Under the pieces are notes generated by a model that had not been told where the DNA came from, made no database searches, and saw only the letters and a list, made by a program, of their open reading frames with translations. A stretch of DNA of 64,000 nt from Nemopilema nomurai (lineage: Eukaryota > Cnidaria > Scyphozoa > Rhizostomeae > Rhizostomatidae): positions 1,418,575 to 1,482,574 of the forward strand of contig ML133400.1 of assembly GCA_003864495.1 (NCBI GenBank). The letters run 5' to 3'. Shown piece after piece: positions 49,301 through 61,493 of this stretch. The position numbers and the translations under genes were made by a program. How positions within the stretch are numbered: the stretch's first letter is position 1; the number at the start of each line of letters is the position of its first letter.

Positions 49301-51710
49301 TAGCTTGTACGGTTTAGGTTATTATTGCATGTTTGCGAGACCAGTGCTTGTGAAAGATCTTTTCAACACGAAGCATGGATTTATAGCTTGTACGGTTTAG
49401 GTTATTATTGGGCATGTTTGCGAGACCAGTGCTTGTGAAAGATCTTTTCAACACGAAGCATGGATTTATAGCTTGTACGGTTTAGGTTATTATCGTGCAT
49501 GTTTGCGAGACCAGTGCTTGTGAAAGATCTTTTCAACATGAAGATGGATTTATAGCTTGTACGGTTTAGGTTATTATTGGGCATGTTTGCGAGACCAGTG
49601 CTTGTGAAAGATCTTTTCAACATGAAGCATGGATTTATAGCTTGTACGGTTTAGGTTATTATCGTGCATGTTTGCGAGACCAGTGCTTGTGAAAGATCTT
49701 TTCAACAAAGCATGGATTTATAGCTTGTACGGTTTAGGTTATTATTGGGCATGTTTGCGAGACCAGTGCTTGTGAAAGATCTTTTCAACATGAAGATGGA
49801 TTTATAGCTTGTACGGTTTAGGTTATTATTGGGCATGTTTGCGAGACCAGTGCTTGTGAAAGATCTTTTCAACATGAAGCATGGATTTATAGCTTGTACG
49901 GTTTAGGTTATTATTGGGCATGTTTGCGAGACCAGTGCTTGTGAAAGATCTTTTCAACATGAAGATGGATTTATAGCTTGTACGGTTTAGGTTATTATTG
50001 GGCATGTTTGCGAGACCAGTGCTTGTGAAAGATCTTTTCAACATGAAGCATGGATTTATAGCTTGTACGGTTTAGGTTATTATTGGGCATGTTTGCGAGA
50101 CCAGTGCTTGTGAAAGATCTTTTCAACACGAAGCATGGATTTATAGCTTGTACGGTTTAGGTTATTATTGGGCATGTTTGCGAGACCAGTGCTTGTGAAA
50201 GATCTTTTCAACAGAAGCATGGATTTATAGCTTGTACGGTTTAGGTTATTATTGCATGTTTGCGAGACCAGTGCTTGTGAAAGATCTTTTCAACATGAAG
50301 ATGGATTTATAGCTTGTACGGTTTAGGTTATTATTGGGCATGTTTGCGAGACCAGTGCTTGTGAAAGATCTTTTCAACATGAAGCATGGATTTATAGCTT
50401 GTACGGTTTAGGTTATTATTGGGCATGTTTGCGAGACCAGTGCTTGTGAAAGATCTTTTCAACACGAAGCATGGATTTATAGCTTGTACGGTTTAGGTTA
50501 TTATTGCATGTTTGCGAGACCAGTGCTTGTGAAAGATCTTTTCAACACGAAGCATGGATTTATAGCTTGTACGGTTTAGGTTATTATTGGGCATGTTTGC
50601 GAGACCAGTGCTTGTGAAAGATCTTTTCAACATGAAGCATGGATTTATAGCTTGTACGGTTTAGGTTATTATTGCATGTTTGCGAGACCAGTGCTTGTGA
50701 AAGATCTTTTCAACACGAAGCATGGATTTATAGCTTGTACGGTTTAGGTTATTATTGGGCATGTTTGCGAGACCAGTGCTTGTGAAAGATCTTTTCAACA
50801 CGAAGCATGGATTTATAGCTTGTACGGTTTAGGTTATTATTGGGCATGTTTGCGAGACCAGTGCTTGTGAAAGATCTTTTCAACACGAAGCATGGATTTA
50901 TAGCTTGTACGGTTTAGGTTATTATTGGGCATGTTTGCGAGACCAGTGCTTGTGAAAGATCTTTTCAACACGAAGATGGATTTATAGCTTGTACGGTTTA
51001 GGTTATTATTGCATGTTTGCGAGACCAGTGCTTGTGAAAGATCTTTTCAACACAAGGGATTTATAGCTTGTACGGTTTAGGTTATTATTGGCATGTTTGC
51101 GAGACCAGTGCTTGTGAAAGATCTTTTCAACACGAAGCATGGATTTATAGCTTGTACGGTTTAGGTTATTATTGGGCATGTTTGCGAGACCAGTGCTTGT
51201 GAAAGATCTTTTCAACACGAAGATGGATTTATAGCTTGTACGGTTTAGGTTATTATTGGCATGTTTGCGAGACCAGTGCTTGTGAAAGATCTTTTCAACA
51301 CGAAGCATGGATTTATAGCTTGTACGGTTTAGGTTATTATTGGGCATGTTTGCGAGACCAGTGCTTGTGAAAGATCTTTTCAACACGAAGCATGGATTTA
51401 TAGCTTGTACGGTTTAGGTTATTATTGGGCATGTTTGCGAGACCAGTGCTTGTGAAAGATCTTTTCAACACGAAGCATGGATTTATAGCTTGTACGGTTT
51501 AGGTTATTATTGCATGTTTGCGAGACCAGTGCTTGTGAAAGATCTTTTCAACACGAAGCATGGATTTATAGCTTGTACGGTTTAGGTTATTATTGCATGT
51601 TTGCGAGACCAGTGCTTGTGAAAGATCTTTTCAACACGAAGCATGGATTTATAGCTTGTACGGTTTAGGTTATTATTGGGCATGTTTGCGAGAACAGTGC
51701 TTGCGAAAGA
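40344..51710. repeat. 82-85-bp satellite array, about 135 units
   Basis: Head-to-tail units read CATGTTTGCGAGACCAGTGC, then TTGTGAAAGATCTTTTCAAC, AYGAAGCATGGATTTATAGC, TTGTACGGTTTAGGTTATTA and a 3-5-base joint. The joint is TTGGG, TCGTG, TTGG or TTG, and the word before GGATTT is GCATGG, GAATGG, GATGG or GTGG; together these give the 82-85-bp lengths. Units at the left edge (40344-40440) and right edge (51665-51710) are diverged and fade into unique DNA. TTGCGAAAG variants occur mainly near the two ends. Each unit has an AAGATCTT palindrome. Variant units are patchy: TCGTG joints dominate 42.5-47 kb, TTG joints 48.2-49.4 kb and TTGGG joints 49.5-51.4 kb. This fits growth by local duplication and unequal exchange. 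Confidence 0.98.
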
Positions 51711-52237
51711 CTGTTCCTGATTTTACGAATCTACGATGTGGAACAACCGTAGAGAAACATAGTAACTTATTCAAAATGTTTGACGAAGATCGTCTCACCA
51801 AAAGAAAGAACTTGGGACATTTGTATTTTGTCTCTTTGCCTTAATGCTCATCAAGGGACTTTCTTGTCTCAAGGCTAACGATAAGGGGATTCATTTAATT
51901 ACAAAAACCCATATCTCTTTTTTTGGTTTTCTTTGAAGTAATAACAATAATCACATAACAGTACAGGGAATAATATCGACGAGAATGTTAGTAATCGGAA
52001 ATCAACATCGAAAAGTTAGATGTTCTTAAGCAAAACTGATTGAGAATTGGAAACCAAATGTCTGGATCCCCAACTGGGGATTCCTTTGTTCTGGCGCATA
52101 ATTTAATGGGCCTGTTTTTCTGTCGCAAAGGGTATGTGTTCCTGTTATGGTTTGACGCAACAAAGAAAGTTTTTCACTTCATTAACCATTTTGTGTCCGG
52201 GGCCTTCGTTGAATCAAACACAATGACACACAAGCGC
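51711..52237. other. Unique DNA right of the satellite
   Basis: Region between the satellite and the tectonin promoter. The frame at 52040-52264 lacks recognisable features. Nothing supported. Confidence 0.35.
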
Positions 52238-52306
52238 TATATAAGGAGGCGTAGCTACGATTAGGTCATTCCGGAAAGAACCTCAGACAGTACTGGCAAA
52301 TTCCAG
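52238..52306 (+). promoter_or_regulatory. TATA box and probable 5'UTR exon of the tectonin gene
   Basis: TATATAAGG at 52238-52246 is a good TATA box. About 30 bases downstream begins a short leader that ends TTCCAG before GTTAGT (donor at 52307). The next in-order acceptor, GTGGGCAG at 54219-54226, lies 13 bases before the tectonin ATG. This would make a 1.9-kb 5'UTR intron containing the MITE at 53411. The pairing is inferred from order and signals only. Confidence 0.45.
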
Positions 52307-53410
52307 GTTAGTGGTTTGTATCTCTAGCATTCAGTATTTCTATGTTGTATGCTATTAGAAGGTGAAGTCTTGTCAGAGCTAGTTTTATCAGAATAGCTTG
52401 GTTTCAGCACCAATATTCTGTGTGCTCAAGATATGAAGAAGATCCAAAATCCCTCTGATATTTCATATAATTACTTCTGTAAAGTGATCTAAATCACTCC
52501 TAATACGTTATTTCAACTTCTTCTAACAAGTGATGTAACGAAAAAGTTTCAGTACCTCCACCAGGAGCTTTCTTTTTAACGTAGAAATATCTGCAAAATA
52601 TATCAATTACCGTCGCGTTAATTGTGCTCAAAATGAAGAAAAATTTACATTCGTTTAAGCAGACGTTTAAGGTTAATTTCTTCAGGCTGACGAAAATACT
52701 GACGAAAAACAACAATTTCTTACGACATGATGCCAATTTTAAGGCGACATGCTGCTTCATGTGTCTTATTTGTGACATTACATTGTGAACACCAATTCGC
52801 AATTCGATGGGAGGAAACTCCTTGACAGAACTAGTAAAGGAAAGGATATTTGGTGCTTTGGGACACGTTCCACTTATGTTGTCAAACTTCCCATTTCCAA
52901 GGGAAGCTTAAAATATCCAATAGATTTTAAAACCGTAACAGAAGCAATGTGGCAAAAGTTTGAAACTGCTAGCGGATTTAGTCCAAATTTGTGTTTGATC
53001 ACGCCCTCTAGCAATCGAGGAGAGTGTTTCTGTCCTTTTATCTAAAGGTCAACAATGCATGATGACATTCGCACATTGTTGAGGATTAAGATAATTGAAT
53101 TGCAGTTTTCAGCTTTAGAAAGTCATAAACTTAAAGCAAACATTTGTGTACTCGCTTACAAACTTTTGTAGAACGATCAGAGGTTTGCTACTTATCCACT
53201 TAGAAGTTTTACTAGAATCTCCTCGTGGTGCTTGGTAGAAAAAGAGCTAGGTAATCGCCATTAGAAATGTGCTTTGAAAGTTCTTAATTGTAGCTAAATT
53301 TGAAGGAGGACACCTTGTTTTGGGGACATGGGACAACTGTTATCATATCAAAGATTAAAACAACAGAGGAAACGCTAGGCAAACTAAGTCAGCTTATTGA
53401 GGATGCTTAT
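52307..53410. other. Probable tectonin 5' intron, no further gene
   Basis: AT-rich sequence. Frames at 52500-53045 show no known domain. Confidence 0.35.
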
Positions 53411-53943
53411 TACTCTTATGTGCTTAATTGTAGAGGGGGGGGATCGAATAAAGAGGGGGGTGGACATTTTCCTAGATTTTCATAAAGCGGACGGGTCATA
53501 ATAAAATGAACTGCAGGGAAAATCGTAAATAAGCATCTAAAATGGAGGGTGAAATAAATGAGGGGGGGTGAGATATTGCAAGTGCACTTTTGGTCAGAGT
53601 CGAAAACATGTTAGCTGGTGAACGGCAGAGGCATAGAGCTCAAGAACAAGAAGCAAAACAACAGAGTTAAAAGACAATTTAAGTATGGCTGACGACAATG
53701 AGTAAACGCTTTTGAAATTTTAGGGTCTGATTTATTTTTTCTTTAAAGGGGTTTTGGACGAAGCCAAGCCATTTTTTCTGAGAAGTTTAAAATGTCTAAT
53801 ATGGGGGGTTGAAAATAAAATGAGGGGGTTGGTCGTCCTTTGGAATTTCCATAAATGGAGGGGGTCATTATAAAATGCTATGAAGGGTAAAATTTTTGAA
53901 AAATGCAATATGACCCTCCCCTACAATTAAGCACACAAGAGTA
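53411..53943. mobile_element. 533-bp MITE with TACTCTTRTGTGCTTAATTG ends
   Basis: TACTCTTATGTGCTTAATTG at the left is mirrored at the right (reversed: TACTCTTGTGTGCTTAATTG), followed in each case by GTAG and a G-run. The inverted repeats are about 28 bp with one or two mismatches. The outer TA may be a target duplication. Internal GAGGGGG words recur. No coding capacity. Confidence 0.85.
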
Positions 53944-54238
53944 GACATCAAAGGCGGACAAAGCGATTTTGGCAAATGGGTCGCAAGAGAGTAATGACTA
54001 TTTAGAATTGATAGTGAGTTGATAGTGAACGCCCATTTTGTTTGTGAAATCTGGTCCATGACCCGCAGAAAGACACGAGACTATAAAGTTTTGCGTTTGT
54101 GTTTTAGGAACGTTCTGTTAAACAGCTCGAAGCGCGTGGAATTTTTTAATTTCAACAATCAACCTTTGCTTGTAGCACTTTTAAGAGAACTATTAAGTTT
54201 TATGTGTCCGCAATACTTTGTGGGCAGGACAACAAGCA

Positions 54239-56663
54239 ATGAAAACTGCTTTTCTTCCAAAGCCTAAATTTCGGACGATGCTGTTCTACACAAGCCTTAT
54301 ACTGTTGGTCGCTGCTGCCATCCAAAGTAGCGAGCAAGCACGGAGTCATGTCTTTCAGCTGAATGGGAAAATCTTGGCTGTTGGCATGGACAATAACCTT
54401 TGGATGCGAGGGGGTGTAGGAAAAAAATTCACTTGGATTAAGGTCCCTGGTTCTTGCTGTGTGACTCAAATTCACGTCATGAACAACGGCTTTATTGTCG
54501 GTGTGGGAACGAACAGGTATTTCCTCACTCTCTTACTTCCGTAGTCGGCTTGATAGAATTGGGCCATTGAGTTAGAAGGCTCAAGTGGCACTTGATGCAA
54601 GGGTGGGACGTAAATAGCGGCACAGTCCTGCTGATGACCTGTTTGGCATTGGAAGCACCTTTTCTTGATCAAACTGATAACAACAGCAAAATTTGAGGAC
54701 GGTCTTTGTTCTATTCTTCATATATCATGTATCACTAAAATGGCAGTATTCCGCAATTTCTAAATGAACTCTGTACTATGACCTCATGACCTCTCAACTC
54801 GTCGGCAGGCACCTCTATCTAAAGAAATCTTTAACTGCACCCTGGAAGCTGGTACCTAGATCTTGCTGCGTTAAAGATTTGACAACGGTAAGAAACAAGA
54901 TGGGCAGAAGGCCTGTGTTTGTCGGAGTCGGTATGAATGGTAAACTCTATTCAAAGAAGACATTGAACAGCCCTTGGGTAGGGCCATGCGCCAACTCAGG
55001 AACAGTCAAAGCAGTGGCTGGAGTGACTGGTCAACTTTATGGCATCGGCATGGACAATTTCATATATCGAAGACCAGGCTTGAATGGTCGATGGCAGAAG
55101 ATTCCTGGCTCTTGCTGCGTAAAAGATATCTACGTCCAAGATGATGTGTCCACACATCTAACATACAGTAAGGTTTTGGAATATGTCTTCAGTATATAGA
55201 AAACTTATACGCTTATTATTATTAGACAAATATCCATCGTGTTCACTCAGTTTCCTTGGGCTGATCTTTTGAATGTATTAAAAATTATCTTGATAATAGG
55301 TGTTGGATTAAACAACAAAATTTACACAAGTCGACTTAAAGGTGTTGCTAAGGTCAAATGGAGATTTGGAGGACATCACACGTGTTGCATAAAATCCATA
55401 CAGGTCCAAGACAGACGACTTACTGCCAAGATCATTGGTGTCGGCATGTCGAATAATCTGCACTTCAAGCTGTCCCTGAATTCTCCATGGTTTGCTGTTT
55501 CAAAAAGTGGAAGTGTAAGTTCACCATATTAATAGCCGCAGAAAGTTGCTCTATGTCTGTGTAGAAAATTTATCTCTGCGTCAATACCAATAATAAATCA
55601 GCCCTTGCTGCTTCAATCAAACTAGCGGATCTGATCCCCGTTTATTCAAAACATAATTAAAAACACGACACTGACATGCTCCAAACACAAGCATCTACTT
55701 TGGAACCAACAGTTTAGCGATTTATTATATTTGATACCTCTAATACCCATTTTCACGTTCAACAAGAGCCATACAAATGTTCAATCAAGATCTTTGATCA
55801 TTTTGCTTTGCTGTCATTTCAGGTGACCAACATTCTTGCTCTCAAAAATGGAAACCTGGTTGGCGTTGGAGTGGACCACAAATTGTACATAAAATCCTCC
55901 GTAGATAGCTCATCATGGCGTCAGGTTCCGAACTCCTGCTGCGTAAAATCGGTCGCTCAGTTGCTGGACGGACGTATAGTTGGAGTGGGAATGAAGAACC
56001 GGCTTTGGAAGAAGAACGGACTCAATGGTCGATGGATTCTTATCCGCAATTCTGGTGGCGTTACAAGAATCACTGTGGACAAATCTGATCGCATAATCGG
56101 CATTGGCAAGAATCGCCAGCTCTATGTCAAGCGATGCCGTAACGGATGGAAAGGCCCTTTGAAGAACAGTGGAGCACTGGTCGACGTTTCATGCGGCTCC
56201 GATGGGTATCTTTATGGGGTTGGCACAAACAAGAGGTTAGTGCTCACAGTGCCTTATTTTGAAAGTGGCTAGTTGAAAGTTGAAAGACTGTTCCCATGAT
56301 AATTAAGAGAGTGACATTCCCATGATAATTAAGTAATTGATACTTAGAAACGTGATTGACAATGTTCTGAATAAAGAGTGGATGAATGGTTCGAAAATAA
56401 AGTAGCCTTGGTGCACTTTTAAGAAGATTGTTTTGAATGGTATATGCCAGTGACTCTTCTTGACAAAAATGAATCCATTTAACTTTGCCAAAACATTCCT
56501 GCTTTGTACATCACAAAACTCTCTTACAACGCTTGTTGATATGATAACAACAATTCATTTGTTTCTTTGCAGAATCTACAAGAAGGTTAGCAAGTCGATC
56601 GCATCCAAGTGGAAGATGCTTCCAAAGCACAACTGCTGTGTTAAAAGCATTGCTGTCAATTGA
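54239..56663 (+). CDS. Secreted tectonin/tachylectin-like beta-propeller protein, ten repeats
   Basis: Coding exons are 54239-54516, 54809-55167, 55300-55514, 55823-56235 and 56573-56663, all with GT-AG introns and consistent phases; they encode 451 residues. An N-terminal hydrophobic segment (MLFYTSLILLVAAAI, residues 14-28) is a signal peptide; a second ATG at codon 14 would give a more typical one. The rest is ten repeats of about 42 residues with the pattern (I/V)xGVGxxNxLYxK..LxxxW..VPxSCCVKxI, which is the tectonin/tachylectin-2 type of propeller blade. Tachylectin-2 has five blades, so two five-blade propellers are plausible. Six repeats carry the vicinal pair SCCV or a variant (TCCI, NCCV), including the first and the last. 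Such proteins bind sugars in innate immunity; the ligand here is unknown. Introns interrupt some blades just after the GVG core. No catalytic motif is present. Confidence 0.85.
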
Positions 56664-59050
56664 GCGCATATAAGCGAGAACTTTTGCTTCCTTCTTTATG
56701 TACTAGTGGGCTAGTTAGAAGTACTTCTTTGCAGTTTTTCATTTTTTTATTAATTTGTATCAAGGGCATGAACAATCGACGATTTCTGAATGAATTTCTG
56801 ATGCGTAGAATGCATGCAAGGGCAGAGAATTAAAAGTATAGAACTTTGAAAACTATTGTTCTAGTAATACGTGATTTGCTTCTGCATCTTATGCTAAGGC
56901 AGATGTAAATGGGATAAATGAAATATAAATGGAAAAACAATGAATACGAGTTTATAGTGCACAACGTTACCGGAAAGCATGAAAACTAACGCGCGACGAG
57001 CTAATACCTTCTAACTAAAATAAGCATAAACAAATATAACCATAAACGCGAGAATTATCTGTAGTGAGTAATTATCGGCATTTCACAATGGGTAATGAAC
57101 ATAATGTGCAATATCAATAGAACAACAAATTGTACTCTTGAAATTCACCTGCTTGCAAAAATCACAATATGACAAAACAAAGTATAAATATAAATGCAAA
57201 TATTTTGAATGAAAATGACTGCAAAAAGCTTGAATGCCAATCCGAAAAACCAGCATCAATAGTATGAAAAATTAGGGTGTGAAAAAAAGGACCCAGTAGC
57301 GAGTGCAAATGCAGAAACGTGTATGCAAGCCTTTTGCATTACGTCGATAGCTCATGACTAGGCTCTATAAGATCTAACCTAAAGCACCACATAATTCTTT
57401 TGCTATGAATGGTCACGCAGAAGTCTATGGCGTGAATTTGGTGACCTGATAAAGAGTTCACTTCTTTTTGATAACTTTCAACAGTTTTGATGAGGCTGAG
57501 AATTAAAAAATGGGTGTTGAAATCAAGGCGAGGCTGATACTAGAATTGTGCGTTGACCAAACTTGAACAAAGTTCAAGGCTAAGTTTAAAGAAAATTTGA
57601 AAATTTACAAAACGACAATGCAAGTGCATTCTGATTGGCATAAAAGTCATGTCAATATTTACTGATTGGTAAAAAATATTGAGAAATATTGAAAATAAGT
57701 GAACCCTTTTGCAGGTCTTATCACTGAATTCAAGTGTACAATTTTAGGGGTAAATGCACGCCATGTAAGTCAAACGCAGCAAAGCGCATTTTCCTGCACA
57801 ATTCTTTCTTTTTGACCACAGATAAAATCTGCCCGATAAACTCGGACTTTGCATGCAGTAACAATACGATGAAATTGATAGATTTTCTCAAGAGTTATTC
57901 CTCCGGTCTTCAGGAAGTGTGCCATCTTTAATGTATCTCTTTTAGGGTGAGCGGAGATGACATGATCTCAGGAAAGCATCTTGTTCCTAAAGCACTGCAT
58001 GCCTAAACCGCTTGTCTTGATGCCACCTATCTACGGAGCAATTGTGTACACTTGATTACAAATAGTACGTGAATGAAAAAGCAGACGGAAATGATCAACC
58101 GGGGGATGTTGAGAAAAGTGAAACCTAAAAGTAATAATTCAAACTAGAATAGCCATTTCGACTGAGCCTGTTCACGAATTCACAAGTTTCTCATAACTGT
58201 ACAAAGAGGACTTAAACACACGTAATGGAAAAATTAGGATTGATTAAGAACAAGATTAACTAAAATAAGAAATAAGCAAACAAATGGGCTTCTTTGGAGG
58301 ACTTGTAGTGAACCTGTGGGACATCTTGTCACAGAGTTACGAGTGAAAAATTCAATGGGAAGAGTCTATTCACAAAGAAGATTTCAAACAGGGACTTTGT
58401 CATATGGCTCCGTTAGAATAAATTGACATATGACATAAATGGACTTTGTCATATGACAAATGGCTCAAAGATCTACGGGAGTTCTGTTGTTTCGACTCAA
58501 TGTTGCAATGGGAACGTTGCTAGCAGCGAACGGTCGGTGAATCGGATAGCATTTCCAACTTGGCTCATAATCCTCTTGGATCGCTCCCGGAATGATTTTC
58601 TAATTTTAACAAATTGAATTTCATTTTTCATGAATTCATAATTGATAGCATTAAAAATATTATCTTCCAATCAAAAGGCTTTATTTCAAACCAATTCATA
58701 GACATAGACGGTGGAGCACAAGTGGAGCCGCTCTGATTCATTTCGACCCGCAAACCCAGTGATTGCGAGAAGTACTCATATTGCCTAGAAGCTCGCACCC
58801 ATATCGCATATTGCCTACCGCTGACAACATTTCTCTTAGCTTTTATTTCGAATAATATTTCTTTTATTTTGGTTCCTTTGCAAATTACTTTGCAAGGGTG
58901 GCATTTCATGTTCTCTGTCGCAGGAGGTCATTGGCCTAAACCTCTCAAACTATTGTTTAGCCTATTCATGCTTCCCATTGTAATATTTTTACCATCAACA
59001 TGTTCCAATGTCTACATACCCATAGCAACGTTACCAACAACACCTTTGTA
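56664..59050. other. Intergenic AT-rich DNA
   Basis: Possible weak polyadenylation signal ATTAAA at 56831 for the tectonin gene. A short direct repeat GGACTTTGTCATATG occurs at 58395 and 58441. Frames at 57734-58909 show no known domain. No gene supported. Confidence 0.4.
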
Positions 59051-59053
59051 GCC

Positions 59054-59095
59054 AGGGGCGCATCTAAGGGGGGGGGGGGGGGGCGTTGTGGGGGC
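59054..59095 (+). mobile_element. hAT-like end fragment with G-run
   Basis: CAGGGGCGCATCTAA followed by a run of 16 G resembles the outer end of hAT-like MITEs in this window (compare 19017). No matching right end was found, so it is a truncated or misassembled fragment. It lies just beyond where the Gypsy integrase should be. Confidence 0.35.
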
Positions 59096-59217
59096 TACAA
59101 TCCCTGCCATTTTTGACAAGGAATAATCCATTATTATTATCAATATTCAAAGTATTGCACATCCCTGCATACTTTGCTCCAGTTTTAATTGGTCAACAAG
59201 AGCGGTATTGTTACTAT

Positions 59218-61485
59218 TTATAGCAAAACCTTGTCGTCGAAGAGCGAGTGTGGTTGAATTGGATTGGCAGCAGGGTTACGAGACAAAAAATCAGCTTTTA
59301 CATTGTCTTTTCCTCGAATGTATTCCACGGTATCATTATACTCTTCCAACTCAGCTATCCAGCGTCCAAATTTGCCGCGTGGATCTTTTTGGTTTCTTAG
59401 ATGTACTAGCGGGTTATGATTGGAGCGTAAGATGAATTCTGTACCCGATAAATAGACGTGCCAATGTCTCACAGTGAGAACAAACGCAAAAGCCTGTAAC
59501 TGGAGCCCGGTTGCGTTGTGAGCCGGTAAAAGAAGTAGAAAAGTATGCGATAGGGTGCAAAACATTATCAGCGCCTGTTTGAGATAACACACCACCGGCC
59601 GCATAGTCACTTGCATCGACTTCAACTACGAAAGGGTCACGAAGTTTAGGAAATGCTAAAATCGGCTCACACATGTTAAATGTGTTTTTAGTTCCTGAAA
59701 AGCTGCTTCACAAGATGAGTCCCATGTAAATTTAACATTGTCGCCCGTAAGTTTGTTAAGTAGTTGGCTGATAGTTGCAAAATCCTTGATAAATGCTCTA
59801 TAAAACCAAGCTATGATAGAGCCATAACTCTTTTTTAGATTCAGGATGCGGAAATTGGTTAATAGCATTGGTCAAGCGTGTTTGTGGTTTAATACCTGCA
59901 ACAGAAAGTTCAAAGCCTAAGAAATCAACTTTTTGATCAGCAAAAACGCATTTCGATGTTTTTAACGTTACTTTGGCTGCTCTCAGGCAGTTAAAAACAG
60001 CTTTCAAGTCACGCATGTGTTCGTGAAATGTGTCACTAAATATCACAATGTCATCAATGTACGACAAAACATTATCTGTGCTCAAGCCCGACAAACACAT
60101 GTTCATCATGCGTTGATACGACGCGCCGGAGTAAGACAAGCCAAATGGAATGACATTAAATTCAAATTTTCTGACAATGACTCTGACAATGGAATGGACC
60201 TGTAGGCGGACGCCGCGTCTAATATGGACAAGTATTTTGAACCAGCCATCTTGTCAATGACGTCTTTAATATGAGGCAATGGATGGGTATCCTTTTTTGT
60301 GACATCGTTGACAACGCGAAAGTCGCACACAAAGCGAGTTGTGTTATCTTTCTTCTTGACAAGAATTACAGGCGCCTTTCACGGTGAATAGGACGGACGA
60401 ATTATATCGTTGTTGAGCATTTCTCGCACTTGCTGATCGACATCCTTTTCCACGCCACGAATTCTGCGAGGTTATGGTACACGCAGCGCGTCATGTGTAA
60501 TGATTTTATGTTCAAGAAGGTCAGTTCTCTTTGCTTTGCTTGGGTTTGTTGCAAACACGTCTTTGTAATCAGTAATTAACGACTCAAGCTAGAAGGTTTC
60601 TGTAGCAGACAGTTTATTACTTAGGGTGACATCGTTAATATCAAAGTCTTCGTTTTTACATGACGATGTACGCGATACGGTTTCACTGGTAGGTTGTATA
60701 AAGCCCATCAACTTTCTTGATTTCTGTTGAATGTCTGACGTTAAGACGTTTAACACTGTTACAGGGAACAGGCCATCAATATTTGGAATAATTCTGTTCC
60801 TAGTGACATATACGCCAGTTAGGTTAGGTACCATTTTAGGTTCAAAATCACCTTCAAGTAAAGCGTTGATGATTGAGCATTTTTCGAAAAGAACCTTCTC
60901 AGAGCGTGCAGGGATAGTCGTATTTTCACACAATCTGACGTGGTTGTTGGTTGTTGATAACCCGGTTATGGAAAGTTCTCCTAATTCAATGGTGTTTTTA
61001 TCAAAGTTGAATTTCACTCTTCCAAACTGCTTTATAAAATCTCTACCCAATAGTATATTAGAATATTTAACAGTGTCGAGGACTTGGAAAACTTGAGTAC
61101 GAGGCTGGCTGCCTGGTATAGTGACGCTTATATCTACAGATCCTGATATTTTCATTGAATCGCCAGACGCATTGATTAACGATTTGGCACAAGTCTGATC
61201 TATAAGATTATCTAATCCTATTTTGCGCAAAGTTCCGTAATCGATTATCGATGTTCCAGATCCAGTATCTAGCATCGCGTGGGTTCTAAAATTGTGCAAC
61301 TTTGCCGCAACAATGACAGAGCAAGAGTCTTCTATAAGGTTAACCTTGTTAGGACCGGTAAGTCATTGATACATGGGACACGTTTGATCCCTGCTATCAT
61401 GGCAACGCTGACCACAAGCTTGGCAAAAGCGAGCAGGGCAATTTCTGACCAAATGGTCTGTACTTTGACAGCATCTACATTTTAG
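59218..61485 (-). pseudogene. Decayed Ty3/Gypsy retrotransposon (gag end, protease, RT, RNase H)
   Basis: Reading the minus strand: two gag zinc knuckles (61478-61376; CRCCQSTDHLVRNC is CX2CX4HX4C, and the second is variant), a TGA at 61365-61363, then an aspartic protease with LDTGSGTS (about 61275) and ILLGRDF (about 61055). Reverse transcriptase follows with CDFRVVND, LDAASAYRSI and YIDD (60061-60050). RNase H has VDASDYA (about 59615), and the terminal tether-like segment has FILRSNHNPLVHLR and GKDNVKADFLSRN. Stops at 60588, in the segment before the RT (about 60380), and frameshifts near 60150 and 59800 show it is inactive. No integrase is recognised before 59218 and no LTR was found in the window. 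The gag side continues into the 196-bp tandem array. Confidence 0.9.
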
Positions 61486-61493
61486 TTGCTGGG

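Noticed and set aside
40344..51710. Many frames in the satellite encoding KRSFTSTGLANMHDNNLNR-like repeats, and plus-strand HVCETSACERSFQ repeats
   Set aside because: They exist only where neighbouring unit lengths happen to sum to a multiple of three; adjacent units shift frame, and codon patterns show no protein-level constraint.
40344..51710. CRISPR-like array
   Set aside because: Units abut without unique spacers and the context is eukaryotic; it is a satellite.
40344..51710. Telomere-related sequence because of GGTTTAGG words
   Set aside because: The words occur once per 85-bp unit and never form a TTAGGG run.
54200..54672. Minus-strand frames opposite tectonin exon 1
   Set aside because: Shadows of the plus-strand coding exon and its intron.
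58628..59051. Frames of 60-93 codons left of the Gypsy remnant
   Set aside because: No integrase motif or other domain seen; likely chance.
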